A stretch of 64,000 bases of DNA from Phytohabitans flavus (GCF_011764545.1 NZ_AP022870.1:5192001-5256000); one strand, 5' to 3'; positions 8,832 through 17,893 are shown, counted from the first letter of the stretch. A program made the numbers and translations. The notes: a model not told the origin generated them from the sequence alone.

Positions 8832-8857
8832 TCCCCCGGTAACCATCCACAATGGAG

Positions 8858-9089
8858 CCGGGCGAGTGGCAACTTGTGCCACCCGCCCGGAAGTCTTTGT
8901 GGGGTGGTGGGCCGACCGGACCGCTGCGTTGGCCAGTCCGGCCGGCCCACCACTTGGCTGGCCTGACCGTGGGAATCAGGCCGCCGCTTGGCCTGACCGT
9001 GGGGATTCAGGCCGTATTTCCGGCTCGATTGTGGGGATCGAGCCGCTTTGGTGACCCGGGTAGGGGGAAGGAGAGAACCCCTACCCGGG
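8858..9089. terminator. Run of six consecutive stem-loops between convergent genes
   Basis: Six back-to-back hairpins fill the space between the convergent genes: arms at 8858-8871/8877-8890 (14 bp, one mismatch), 8905-8921/8936-8952 (17 bp, one mismatch), 8960-8966/8976-8982, 8990-8996/9007-9013, 9022-9029/9037-9044, and 9055-9066/9078-9089 (12 bp perfect). The middle three share a TGTGGG- or CGTGGG-like loop. They presumably act as a bidirectional terminator for the 8187 and GH48 genes. No U-tract follows, as is common in actinomycetes. Confidence 0.7.
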
Positions 9090-9106
9090 CCGGGAATGCT
9101 GTCGGG

Positions 9107-12031
9107 TCAGGCCCCGATCAGCCGGTCGTAGTCGTGCAGTGCCATGGCGACGTCGACCTGCGCCCAGAAGCGGTGGTAGGTGAACGTCGGTGCCGCACCA
9201 CCGTTCAGGTACGCCTGCACCTTCGGCCACTCCGGGTCGTTGCGCAGGAACGACCGGATGCTGATGAAGCTGCTGTTGGAGTTGATCTGGTCGCCGTTGG
9301 GCATGGTGCCTGTGTAGCCCGGCGGGACGTAGAGGCCCTGGCCGGTCGAGCTGTTGTACGTGTCGTCGAACCGGTTGTAGTCGGCCCGGGTCTCCGGCAC
9401 CGAGACGCCGCGCGTGTCCTTGCGGGCGAGCAGGGCGTCGAGCAGGGCCTTGGCCGTGGTACGGGCCTGCGCGTGGTTGGCCTTGGCGCCGTAGTAGATC
9501 AGCGTCCGGGCGTACGCGCCGGTCACGCCGACGTCCTGCGTGTGGTCCACGACGGACACGTGCAGGCCGCTGTTGTTGACCGAGGTGGTGCCGCTCGTCC
9601 AGTTGCCGCCGGGCTGGCCGGTCCAGCTCAGCGTCGACGGGACCTGGTACGTGGTACCGCTGACCGTCGTGTTGGCGATGGCCCAGGTGACCCACTTGTC
9701 CAGCAGCGCCTTCGCCTGCGCGTTGCCGGTCTCGTAGTAGTACTCCGCGACGCGCTCCATGCTCCACGCCTGGAAGCCGAACCACTGGTTCGACGGCGGG
9801 TCGTGGTAAACGGGCTTGTCGTCGTAGACCATGCCGTAGAACGTCGGGCGGCCGGCCGGGCGGGCGCTGTAGTCGCCGTTCCAGCTGTTTGTCGCGCCAC
9901 CGGCGATGGCACCCTCAGCGGACTGGAGCCAGGTGTAGAACTGGATCTGCCGGGTGAGGCTGGTCGCCCAGTCGGTCTGCGCGGACGCGGACCGCGGGAT
10001 CAGCTCGGGGGTGGTGGACAGCGCCCAGGCCGCGAAGGGGTTCTGGTAGCCGCCGTGGTTGTGGCTGGAGCCGATCCGCCAGGCCCAGGAGCTGCTGCCC
10101 TGCGGGCCACCCCACGCGGAGTACCAGGAGAGCAGGTACGCCGCGCTGCTCTTGCCGGTGCCCGCGGTGCAGGTCGGCGAGGCGCAGCCGGGGTTCTTGA
10201 AGTACTTGTCGTACATCGAGTACCGCAGGTAGTCACCCATCTGGGCGGCCTTGGTGATGGTGGCCGAGATGCTGGCCTGGTTGCCCTGCTCCTTGGCCCA
10301 CTTGAGCGCCCAGTACGCGGCCTGCACAGCGCGCGCGTCGGCGTCGGGGGCGCTGGTGTAGCGCCACTGCTGCGTGTACGACGAGTCACCGATGAAGATC
10401 GGCAGGTACCCGCCGTTGCCCTGGCGCCCGAAGTTGAACGTCTCGCACGACGGGTGCGGGACGGTCTCGAAGACGCCCTCCTGCGGGCCGCGCTGGTAGG
10501 TGTTGATGTACGCCGGCCGCGTGGTGCGGTCGCCGCACCGGCCGTAGCCGTACACGTTGTCGACGTCGAGCAGCCAGTGCATCTGGTACATGCGGTTGTT
10601 GCCGTACGTCTGGGTCAGCTCGTTGTACAGCGGGTCCTGACCCACGCTGATCGTGGAGTCCAGCTTGCCGCCCTGCTGCGGGTACAGGTCGGGACGGTTC
10701 GCCTCGGGCGCGTAGTCGGCCGGGTCGTTCGGGTTGTAGCCGCCCTGCGTCTCGGTCGGGATGATGTACCGCTCCATGACGCCCCAGGCGTTGTTGAACG
10801 GCGTCCAGTTGCCAGTGGAGCGGCCGTACATCGCCTCGAGGAAGAGCCAGTAGCTGAACGCCTCGGACGTGGTCTCGTGACCGTGGTCGGGCGCCTCGAC
10901 GAGCAGCGTCTCCACCGAGTGGTACGGGACGCCCTCGGCGCTGAAGTACCCGTTCGCCGGAGCCTTGATCTTGTTGTACAGCTCGAGGAACTCCGCGCCG
11001 TACTGGCCCGGCGGCGTGGTGTTCTCGTCGTCCGTCACGGTCACCGCGGTCTGGGACGAGGTGTAGTTCGTCGCGCTCGCCGTGATCGTGGCGGTGTCGT
11101 TGGTGGCGTCCGCGTCCTGGGCCGCGTTCACCGGCACGTTGACGCCGGCGCTCCAGTTGGCCGAGGTGAGCGTCACGCTTGTAGCGCCGAGCGTGACGTC
11201 CGCGTCGCCGGTCTTGGCCAGGGTGACCGGTACGCTGCCGGTCGGCGCGGCGCTGAGCCGTACGTTCAGCTGCGAGCTGCTGCCTTCGGCGACGCTGAGC
11301 GTGGCCGGGGTGACGATGCTCGCCTGGCCGGTACCGGTGACCGTGAAGGCGCGCTCGGCCGTGGCGGTCAGCGCCGGGGTGGCGTTGTCGTACGCCCTGG
11401 CCTGCACCGTGTACGAGCCGGCGGGCAGGCCGGTCATCTGGTAGCTGTACGGCGCGGTGGTGTCCTCGTTGACGAGGAGGCCGTTGCGGTAGAACTCGAC
11501 CTTGCTGATCGAGCCGTCGACGTCGCTGGCGTTGGCACTCACCGTGACGTTGGCCGGCGCGTTGAACGTGGCGCCGGCGGCGGGGCTGGTGAGCGAGACG
11601 GTGGGCGCCTGGTTGGCCGCGCCGTTGCAGGCGGTGCCGTTGATCGTGAAGGCGGTCGGCTTCGCGTTGGTGCCCGAGTACGAGCCGTTGAAGCCGATCG
11701 AGACCGAGGCGCCGGTGGCCAGGTTGCCGTTCCAGGGCATGTTGGTGGCGGTGACGTTGGCGCCGGACTGCGTCCAGTTCGCCGACCAGCCCTGGGTGAC
11801 GCGCTGGTTGCCGGGGAAGGCGAACCCGAGGTTCCAGCTCGTCAGCGGGTCACCGATATTGCGGATGGTGACGCTGGCGGTGAACCCGGTGTTCCAGTCG
11901 TTGGTCGTATAGACCACGTCGCAGGCGGTCGCGGCGTAGGCCATGCCGGCCGGCACGCCCACCATCCCTCCCGCGACCAATGCGCCCGTGGCGACCATCG
12001 CCAACCGGCGTTTTCTTGCGGTGAGCTTCAT
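9107..12031 (-). CDS. Secreted GH48 cellulase (CBM2 - Ig-like - Calx-beta-like - GH48)
   Basis: 974 aa. A signal peptide (basic start, hydrophobic core, cleavage near AYAATA, residue 33) is followed by a CBM2 cellulose-binding module (about 34-137, with W-containing faces and the C-terminal Cys pair), an Ig-like domain (about 142-233, APTVSLTSPAAGATF), a Calx-beta-like domain (about 236-335), and a full-size GH48 catalytic domain from residue 343. The catalytic acid lies in HGHETTSEAF (E386 by family comparison). GH48 enzymes are processive reducing-end cellobiohydrolases and act outside the cell. A CebR-like operator sits 231 bp upstream. No frameshift is seen. Confidence 0.95.
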   Translation of the reverse strand: MKLTARKRRLAMVATGALVAGGMVGVPAGMAYAATACDVVYTTNDWNTGFTASVTIRNIGDPLTSWNLGFAFPGNQRVTQGWSANWTQSGANVTATNMPWNGNLATGASVSIGFNGSYSGTNAKPTAFTINGTACNGAANQAPTVSLTSPAAGATFNAPANVTVSANASDVDGSISKVEFYRNGLLVNEDTTAPYSYQMTGLPAGSYTVQARAYDNATPALTATAERAFTVTGTGQASIVTPATLSVAEGSSSQLNVRLSAAPTGSVPVTLAKTGDADVTLGATSVTLTSANWSAGVNVPVNAAQDADATNDTATITASATNYTSSQTAVTVTDDENTTPPGQYGAEFLELYNKIKAPANGYFSAEGVPYHSVETLLVEAPDHGHETTSEAFSYWLFLEAMYGRSTGNWTPFNNAWGVMERYIIPTETQGGYNPNDPADYAPEANRPDLYPQQGGKLDSTISVGQDPLYNELTQTYGNNRMYQMHWLLDVDNVYGYGRCGDRTTRPAYINTYQRGPQEGVFETVPHPSCETFNFGRQGNGGYLPIFIGDSSYTQQWRYTSAPDADARAVQAAYWALKWAKEQGNQASISATITKAAQMGDYLRYSMYDKYFKNPGCASPTCTAGTGKSSAAYLLSWYSAWGGPQGSSSWAWRIGSSHNHGGYQNPFAAWALSTTPELIPRSASAQTDWATSLTRQIQFYTWLQSAEGAIAGGATNSWNGDYSARPAGRPTFYGMVYDDKPVYHDPPSNQWFGFQAWSMERVAEYYYETGNAQAKALLDKWVTWAIANTTVSGTTYQVPSTLSWTGQPGGNWTSGTTSVNNSGLHVSVVDHTQDVGVTGAYARTLIYYGAKANHAQARTTAKALLDALLARKDTRGVSVPETRADYNRFDDTYNSSTGQGLYVPPGYTGTMPNGDQINSNSSFISIRSFLRNDPEWPKVQAYLNGGAAPTFTYHRFWAQVDVAMALHDYDRLIGA

Positions 12032-12261
12032 TGTGGAGTGTCTCCTCGCGGACCAAGCCGAGCGAGCTCGGGTGGCGCCTTCTACGCGATCGTGTGAGAG
12101 CGGGCGCGCAGGGCGGAAGGCGCCTGTGGTGACGTGGGGCGTCCCGTCCCGGACCGGGGTGATCCGTTAACAACCAGGCGCCGGTTTCCTGAGTCGGATG
12201 CCCTCGGCGGCCCGCGGCGCGCGGTGTCGGCTCCCTCACGCGACGCTTCGACAGTCTTGCA

Positions 12262-12275
12262 TGGGAGCGCTCCCG
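12262..12275. promoter_or_regulatory. CebR-like operator upstream of the GH48 gene
   Basis: TGGGAGCGCTCCCG differs by one base from the perfect CebR palindrome TGGGAGCGCTCCCA. CebR is the LacI-family cello-oligosaccharide repressor of actinomycetes. The site lies 231 bp upstream of the GH48 start, so cellobiose induction of the cellulase is likely by analogy. Confidence 0.85.
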
Positions 12276-12439
12276 CAGCAAGTGGGGGCGTTTTCGTCTT
12301 CGCTCCCTTGTGGTCAAACAGGCCCTGACCTGCCGATCTAGCGGCACTGCGGGGTTTCGCCGTCATTGGCTAGGTGTTTCGATCTTGTTTTGGGTCTTTC
12401 ACAAAGCCGTAACGGGTACTACAGTTCAGCCAACGTCGA

Positions 12440-12453
12440 TGGGAGCGCTTCCA
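12440..12453. promoter_or_regulatory. CebR-like operator of an orphan transcription unit
   Basis: TGGGAGCGCTTCCA, one mismatch from the palindrome. It is followed on the + strand by structured sequence and a strong terminator, not by a recognisable gene (see 12454-12714). It is too far from GH1 (start 13113) to be its operator, since GH1 has its own perfect site. Confidence 0.75.
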
Positions 12454-12714
12454 TTGATGTCGATGCAAGTAAGCGGGGGACAACACTACAGGGACACCGC
12501 CGGCACCATCGGCGGTCCCACAACCGCTCAGCCGCAGAGCTGGCGGCGGGCCAGCCCGGACTCCGCCGCCAGCGTCTCACCCCCGGTCGAGAGGAGGTGG
12601 AACCAGAGCCACTCGCGTGGCCCGGCTCCCGCGCGACATGCGAGCGAGGAGGGAAGATCCTCGCGCGCGTGTGTAACTGATGGTGGGGACGGGGGTTGCC
12701 CTCCCCGTCCCCAC
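12454..12714 (+). ncRNA. Candidate structured RNA or orphan cellulase leader between operator and terminator
   Basis: About 260 bases bounded by a CebR-like operator and a 12-bp terminator hairpin. Two further strong stems are visible: 12491-12502/12510-12519 (10 bp with one bulged A) and 12539-12549/12563-12573 (11 bp perfect, 13-nt loop). No open frame here looks like a protein: the longest + frames have no domain, no signal peptide and no convincing ribosome site. It could be a CebR-controlled small RNA, or the leader and trailer left after loss of a cellulase gene. Confidence 0.35.
12683..12714 (+). terminator. Strong terminator hairpin
   Basis: GTGGGGACGGGG at 12683-12694 pairs perfectly with CCCCGTCCCCAC at 12703-12714 around an 8-nt loop. 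It closes the + strand unit that starts at the 12440 operator. From 12715 to 13061 I see no gene or repeat. Confidence 0.7.
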
Positions 12715-13061
12715 ACCCACTCTCATTGACGATAAACCCCACCGCCCAACTGGGGTAATCGGTCGTCGGGACAGGCGAGATGCGCCCGACCGGTCGACCG
12801 GCGCGCTTTGGCGCGCACGGAGGTCCTGAACTCCACCCACCCCCCAGCCCCGCCTCCGCCCGGCACGCTCGGCACCGATGCGCCGCGAGCGGCTGCCACG
12901 CGCCGCATGCATCCGACGACGGTCCGCGCGCGGACCTGGTCGAGGCGGCCCACCCGGACCTGAGCGGGCGGGCAGGCCCTGGCCGCGGCGATATGGACGA
13001 ACCTTCGGCCAGATCGCCACCCGATCACCCCATTTCCATCCGCCGCGATCCGGGTTAGCCT

Positions 13062-13075
13062 TGGGAGCGCTCCCA
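13062..13075. promoter_or_regulatory. Perfect CebR operator upstream of beta-glucosidase
   Basis: TGGGAGCGCTCCCA is the exact 14-bp CebR palindrome, 38 bp before the GH1 start codon at 13113, a position where a repressor would overlap the promoter. Confidence 0.9.
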
Positions 13076-13112
13076 GACCAAGGGGATGGGCCACCACCGA
13101 GGAGACCCGAAC

Positions 13113-14551
13113 ATGTCCGTACCGACCAGGACCACCGCTGGCGCTACCCCGACCGCTGACTCGGCCAGATCGGCCCTGCTCAACGGCGTCGAGCCCGACG
13201 ATCTGTCCCGGGACCCAGCGGCCGACACTCCGCTCGGCCTGGCGTTTCCGGATGGCTTCGGGTGGGGGGCCGCGACGTCGGCGTACCAGATCGAAGGGGC
13301 GGCCAAGGACGACGGCCGTGGTGAGTCGGTGTGGGACACGTTCAGCCACACGCCGGGTCGCACCAAGAACGGCGACACCGGCGACGTCGCGATCGACCAC
13401 TACCACCGGTACGCCGAGGACCTCGACCTGATGAGGGAGCTGGGCCTGCACTCGTACCGGTTCTCCATCTCCTGGTCGCGCGTCCAGGCCGACGGCACGG
13501 GCGCGCCCAACCAGCGCGGCCTCGACTTCTACCGCCGCCTCGTCGACGGGCTGCTGGAGCGAAACATCGAGCCGCTGGCCACGCTTTACCACTGGGACAC
13601 CCCGCAGGCGCTACAGGACCGGGGCGGCTGGGAGTCGCGCGACACCGCCTACCGGTTCGCCGAGTACGCCGAGCACGTCTACGCCGCCCTCGGTGACGTG
13701 GTGCCGGTGTGGATCACCATCAACGAGCCCAAGACCGTCGTGCAGAACGGGTACATCACGGGCCACCACGCGCCCGGCAAGCGCGACGAGCCGCTCGCCT
13801 ACCAGGTCGCCCACCACCTCCAGCTCGGCCACGGCCTCGCGGTGCAGGCGCTGCGCGCCACCGGCAGCTCGGCGCGGATCGGCCCGGCCTTCAACCTGCA
13901 CCCCTGCTACCCCGCCGACGACACGGCCGCGGCGGCCGCCGCCACCCGCCTCTACGACGGGTACGAAAACCGCCTCTACCTCGACTCGGCACTGCGCGGC
14001 CACTACCCCGCGGACGTGCTCGCCGACCAGGGGCCGGACAGCCCGCTGGCCCGCTCGATCCGGGACGGTGACCTGGCCATCATCTCCGCGCCGGTCGACC
14101 TGCTCGCCGTGCAGTACTACACGCCCTACTACGTGACCGGCGAAGGCAGCACCGAGCAGCGGCACGCGACGTCGGAGGCGTTCTGGCAGCAGATCTACCC
14201 CGACGGCATGTACGACATCCTGACCCGGGTCACCCGCGACTACGGCCCGCTGCCGCTCACCGTCACCGAAAACGGGCTGCCCTGCCCCGACGTGCTCGGC
14301 CCGAGGACGACATCAACGACGTGGAGCGGGTCGCGTTCCTGCGCGACCACTTCGCCGCCGCGCACCGGGCGATCGCCGACGGGGTGCCGCTGGAGAGCTA
14401 CCACGTGTGGTCCCTTTTGGACAATTTCGAGTGGGACCAGGGCTACGAGGAGCGGTGGGGCCTGGTGTACGTCGACTACGCCACCCAGCGACGCATCCTC
14501 AAGCGCAGTGCCCTCTGGTACAAGCGGGTTATCGCCGACAACACTGTTTGA
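13113..14551 (+). CDS. GH1 beta-glucosidase, frame broken once near 14300
   Basis: Repaired product about 479 aa, the usual GH1 length. The acid/base is E205 in TINEPKT and the nucleophile is E385 in VTENG; FSISWSRV and the C-terminal SLLDNFEWDQGYEERWGL block are present. The frame is lost at 14299-14303, where a run of three C before GAGGACGAC should be four; the rest (VERVAFLRDHFAAAHRAIAD to IADNTV) continues in the next frame to the stop at 14549-14551. It cleaves cellobiose in the cytoplasm and is controlled by the perfect CebR site, complementing the extracellular GH48. ATG 13113 follows a GGAG. The frame break is probably a sequence error. Confidence 0.9.
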
Positions 14552-15233
14552 ATGCGGGACAGTCTCACGAAGCGGCGGGTCAGCGAGGACGAGCTGGCCC
14601 GCCTCGTGGCACGCGCGCTCCATTGTGGACAGTATGGCACCGCCCGAGGTCGCCGCGCTGCGCGGCCAGATCGCCGGGATCACCGCCCGCCTGCACACGA
14701 TCACCGGCAGCCGGTACGGGTACCCGCTGCGCGGCAGTCGTAGCTGGCAGTCGAGCTGGCGGGGCGCGTTCGGCGCGATGGTCGAGGACCTGATGGCCGA
14801 TGCCGCCCGCCTCGACAAGCCCCTGCCCGCGCCACCGGAGCGGATCGGCGCGCTGATGCGGCGGCACGCTGACGTGCTGGACGAGGTGACCCGGCCGGCG
14901 TTGGTCCACTTTGACCTGTGGGACGGCAACGTCTTCGTCGAGCGAGGGCCGGACGGTTGGCGGGTCACCGGGCTGATCGACGGCGAGCGGGCCTTCTGGG
15001 GCGACCCGATCGCCGAGCTCGTCTCGCTGGCGCTGCTGCGCGAGCCGGAGCCGGAGCTGCTGGCCGGGGTCGAGCTGAGCGGGGGCGTGCTGCGGCGGCT
15101 CGACCTCTACCGCACGTACCTCTACGTGATCATGGCGATCGAGGGCGCGACCCGCGGCTGGTACGACGCGGAGCGGGTCACGTTCGAGACATGGCTCGCC
15201 GAACGTATCGAGGCACAGTTGGCGTTGCTCTGA
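14552..15233 (+). pseudogene. Aminoglycoside-phosphotransferase-family kinase remnant with internal deletion
   Basis: The first 25 or so codons from ATG 14552 (MRDSLTKRRVSEDELARLVA) look like the N-terminus of a phosphotransferase-family protein. From about 14634 the C-terminal two thirds runs in another frame and includes the catalytic HFDLWDGNVFV and the metal-binding LIDGERAFWGDPIAEL. About 100 residues of the N-lobe (nucleotide-binding part) are missing at the junction, and the frames do not match. The 3' part remains open from the broken GH1 frame, which creates a false 715-aa fusion. A real deletion is the simplest reading, unlike the single-base breaks elsewhere. Confidence 0.7.
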
Positions 15234-15254
15234 GGATCGACCAAACTGGTCGCC

Positions 15255-16687
15255 ATGACGTTCGCCCCGGGGCTGCTCCTGCACGACCGGTACGCCATCG
15301 TCGAACAGATCGGCGTCGGTGGGATGTCCGAGGTCTGGCTCGCCGTTGACCAGGTGCTCGACCGCCCGGTCGCGGTCAAGGCACTGACCGCCACGCTGGA
15401 CGACGAGCCTGATCTGTTCGCGGCGACCTGGCGCGAGGCAAGGGCGACGGCAAAGCTCACGCACCCGCACATCACCCAGGTCTACGACTACGGAGAGCAA
15501 CGGCTCGACGACGGCACGGTCGTTCCGTACCTCGTGATGGAGCTGCTCGACGGCCGCAACCTCGCCGACCGTCTGACGTCCGGCCCTCTCCCCTGGCCCG
15601 AGGCGGTCCGCACCGCCGCGCAGGTGGCCAGCGGCCTGGCCGCGGCGCACCGGGGGGCGTGGTGCACCGCGACGTCAAGCCCGGCAACGTGATGCTCACC
15701 CCGACCGGCGCCAAGGTGCTCGACTTCGGCATTGCCACGCTGGCCGGCTCCCGGCCCGAGGGCGACGGCGGTTGGCTGATCGGCACCCCGGCGTACGCGG
15801 CACCCGAGCGGCTCGACGCCGGCCCGCCCGACCCAGCCGCCGACGTGTACGCGCTGGGCGCGCTCCTCTACGAGGCACTCACCGGCCGGCCGCCGCTGCC
15901 GGTGGCGACCTGGGAAGAGGCGGAGGAGGCACACCGGCGTCCGTCGTCGGTGGCCCCGCCCTCGGTGCCCGGCCTGCCGTCCGCCGTGGCCGCGTTGGTG
16001 CTGGCCTGCCTCTCCCACGCCCCCGACCGCCGCCCACGCGCACAGGAGGTGGCCGACGCCCTGGATGCGGCCGCCCCCTCGGTCGCCCCGGCCGACGCCC
16101 GCGCGGGCGATGCCCGCCGCCCGGCCACCCGCTATACGCGGGGCGTCGCGTCGGCGGCGCCTTCGGTTGGGCCGCGCACGGCAGTGGGCCGCCCGCTACC
16201 GCCCGCGCCGCGGAGCAGACCAGGCGCGCGGGTCGAGGGGCAGCGCCGCGGCCTGCACCCCATCCTCATGATCATGACGGCACTGCTGCTGGCCGGCGGA
16301 CTGACCGTGGCCGCACTCGCCTCGTTCGCACCGTCGGACAACTCCGGCGGCGCCGCCGGTGGCCCACCCGGCGGCGCCCCGGCCCGCACCACGCCGCCGC
16401 GCACCACCGCCCCGCCCACACCATCCCCGGCCGACCTTGTCGCGCAGGTCGACGAGACGCTGGAACGCGCGATCGCTGACGGCCGCATCGACGAAGACGC
16501 CGCCGACGACCTGCGCGACGGCGTAGACGACATGCGGGAAAGCCTGGAGGACGACGACCCCGAGGAGCTCCGCGACGCAGCGGCCGACCTGCTGGAGCAG
16601 ATCAACGACTTCAACGAGGGCTCGGTCGCGCAGGAGGCCCGCTTCGACCTCACGCTGGCACTCGACCCGTTGCTCCGCAACAGCTGA
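15255..16687 (+). CDS. Membrane Ser/Thr protein kinase (PknB/Hanks type), frame broken once near 15655
   Basis: Repaired product about 477 aa. The kinase domain (about 12-270) has the glycine loop IGVGGMSEVW, catalytic K42 (VAVK), HRDVKPGN catalytic loop and DFGIA. A Pro/Ala-rich juxtamembrane segment, one membrane helix (ILMIMTALLLAGGLTVAALA) and an acidic extracellular tail (repeated DD/ED, DDLRDGVDDMRESLED) follow. The frame is lost at a run of six G (15652-15657) just before HRD; the second part restarts in frame from 15659. The tail has no PASTA repeats, so the ligand is unknown. Probably one intact gene with a sequence error. Confidence 0.88.
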
Positions 16688-16770
16688 TCTGGGCCTGTGA
16701 CAACCGGCAGACACGGCGACGACCACGAACACTTCCTTGATCGGCCGGGATGCCCGCGGGCTCGCCGGGA

Positions 16771-16818
16771 TTTGTGAACGTTTACCGTTGCCAGGGCAAC
16801 GGAAAATGCACCCAAAGG
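16771..16818. repeat. Type C hairpin repeat, copy 1
   Basis: Outer TTTGTGAACG segment, inner perfect stem CCGTTGCC (16785-16792) with GGCAACGG (16795-16802) and a decayed outer right arm ending CACCCAAAGG. Related copies are at 52891-52943 and 52665-52714. Confidence 0.6.
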
Positions 16819-16825
16819 CTCGGTT

Positions 16826-16946
16826 CCCCGGTCCGCTTCAGTTGCGGACCGTATGCTCCCGCGGGCACCGCGCAGGTCGGCGGCTCGCTAGCGCTCGCCG
16901 AGATCCCCGACCTCCGCTGCCGGGTCCGCGGTCCAAGCCCAACCCC
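16826..16946. repeat. Type B dispersed repeat, copy 1
   Basis: About 120 bp that recurs at 30399-30518 with high identity by eye, including GCTCCCGCGGG, GGCGGCTCGCTAGCGCTC and GGTCCGCGGTCCAAGCCCAA-type blocks. No protein signal. The whole gap 16688-17211 holds only repeats. Confidence 0.7.
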
Positions 16947-16970
16947 TGGGGTTACTCATTTCCGCGAATT

Positions 16971-17002
16971 CCCAACCTGGGCGCGGCCGCGCCCAGGTTG
17001 GG
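16971..17002. repeat. Perfect 32-bp palindrome
   Basis: CCCAACCTGGGCGCGG followed directly by its exact reverse complement, with no spacer. It sits between type B copy 1 and type A copy 3. Confidence 0.85.
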
Positions 17003-17064
17003 CTTGTAGCGCGGAGCCGGCGGCGAAAGGTCGTGGTCGGCCGACCGCGGCCCGGGGTGAGCTT

Positions 17065-17131
17065 GCCAACCGCGAAGGGTGAGGCCGCGGGAGCAACGGT
17101 CTGGACCACGACGGGCATCGCGGTAGCTCGG
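17065..17131 (-). repeat. Type A dispersed repeat, copy 3
   Basis: Full-length copy on the minus strand with a few substitutions (ACGACGGGCATCGCGG in place of ACCGCGGACGTCGCGG). It lies about 80 bp upstream of the PadR gene. Confidence 0.8.
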
Positions 17132-17190
17132 GTCTGCCTCTTGGATCTGATCGTCCACATGGATCCGGGCGTTGCTGGACGACGCTTAAA

Positions 17191-17202
17191 CTACATAGGT
17201 AG
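17191..17202. promoter_or_regulatory. PadR-type palindrome at the start of the PadR gene
   Basis: CTACATAGGTAG, an inverted repeat nine bases before the GTG at 17212. PadR genes in actinomycetes commonly carry such a TAC/GTA-rich autoregulatory site; the short distance to the start suggests it overlaps the promoter. Confidence 0.5.
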
Positions 17203-17211
17203 GCTAAGGGC

Positions 17212-17532
17212 GTGGAAGCGCTCGGGAGGATCGGTAAGGCGACCGTCGACGTGCTCGGGGTGCTGCTGGACGGCGACGGGCCGCGCTGGGGGTTGGAGAT
17301 CATCAAGCTGACCGGGCGGCCGTCCGGCAGTGTGTATCCCCTGCTGGAGCGGCTTGAGCGGGCCGGCTGGGTCGCCTCGCACTGGGAGGACGACAGCGAC
17401 CGGCGCGGGCCGCGGCGGCGGATGTACCTGCTGACCGCCGAGGGGGCCGCCGAAGCCCGGCGCGTCCTGGCCCGTGCCGCGGCCGCCAAGGCGACGTGGC
17501 GGCCTACCGGTTCGCCGCGGGAGGCCCGATGA
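17212..17532 (+). CDS. PadR family transcriptional regulator
   Basis: 106 aa with a winged helix (VLGVLLDGDGPRWGLEIIKL, then SGSVYPLLERLERAGWV and the wing SDRRGPRRRMYLLTAEG). PadR proteins are dimeric repressors. The GTG at 17212 has the palindrome immediately upstream. Its stop overlaps the next start (ATGA, 17529-17532), the usual pairing of a PadR gene with a small membrane-protein gene in actinomycetes. Confidence 0.9.
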   Translation: MEALGRIGKATVDVLGVLLDGDGPRWGLEIIKLTGRPSGSVYPLLERLERAGWVASHWEDDSDRRGPRRRMYLLTAEGAAEARRVLARAAAAKATWRPTGSPREAR

Positions 17533-17855
17533 GGATCGCGCTCCTCGTCGTGCGGTGCGCCGCCGCACTTCTGCCCGACCGCACGCGGCGCGACCGCTAC
17601 CGGGAGCAGTGGGAGGCCGACGTGCGCGGGGCGGCCGAGCTTGAGTTGTCGCCGCTGCGGCTGGCCTTGGGAATGGCCGGCGCCGCGGTGCTCATCACGT
17701 TCACCTCGACGAAAGGAACCCGCATGACACCGATCGGTCCCCTGGCCCTCGCGATGCGCCTCGTCGGTGGCGACGTCCGCCGCCGGGCCGCCGCCCTCGC
17801 CGCACTCTCCGCCCTCGCCCTGGCCGGCGGCCTGCTGCTACTGATCACCGGCTGA
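17529..17855 (+). CDS. Small membrane protein co-transcribed with PadR
   Basis: About 108 aa. It has an N-terminal segment LLVVRCAAALLPDRTRRDRYREQWEADVRGAAEL, which is a frequent feature of proteins encoded next to PadR in this order, then two hydrophobic stretches (LALGMAGAAVLITF and AALAALSALALAGGLLLLI). Function unknown. The related motif (RDWGAAMTAELAQV and RWRF) in the 27821 protein suggests a shared family theme. Confidence 0.75.
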   Translation: MRIALLVVRCAAALLPDRTRRDRYREQWEADVRGAAELELSPLRLALGMAGAAVLITFTSTKGTRMTPIGPLALAMRLVGGDVRRRAAALAALSALALAGGLLLLITG

Positions 17856-17893
17856 CCCCGCGCGGATAGCGACCGCGCCGGCGCAGGCGAGGC

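Noticed and set aside
8852..12097. A 1081-codon open frame on the + strand across the GH48 gene
   Set aside because: It is the antisense shadow of the GH48 gene in GC-rich DNA: low-complexity Val/Arg/Gly content and no domain, while the minus strand encodes a full cellulase.
12366..12680. 104-codon frame in the orphan CebR unit
   Set aside because: It begins upstream of the operator and has no ribosome site, domain or coding bias.
13086..15233. An apparent 715-aa fusion of beta-glucosidase and phosphotransferase
   Set aside because: The GH1 C-terminus reads in another frame; the fusion arises from one missing base near 14300 that lets the frame run on into the phosphotransferase remnant.
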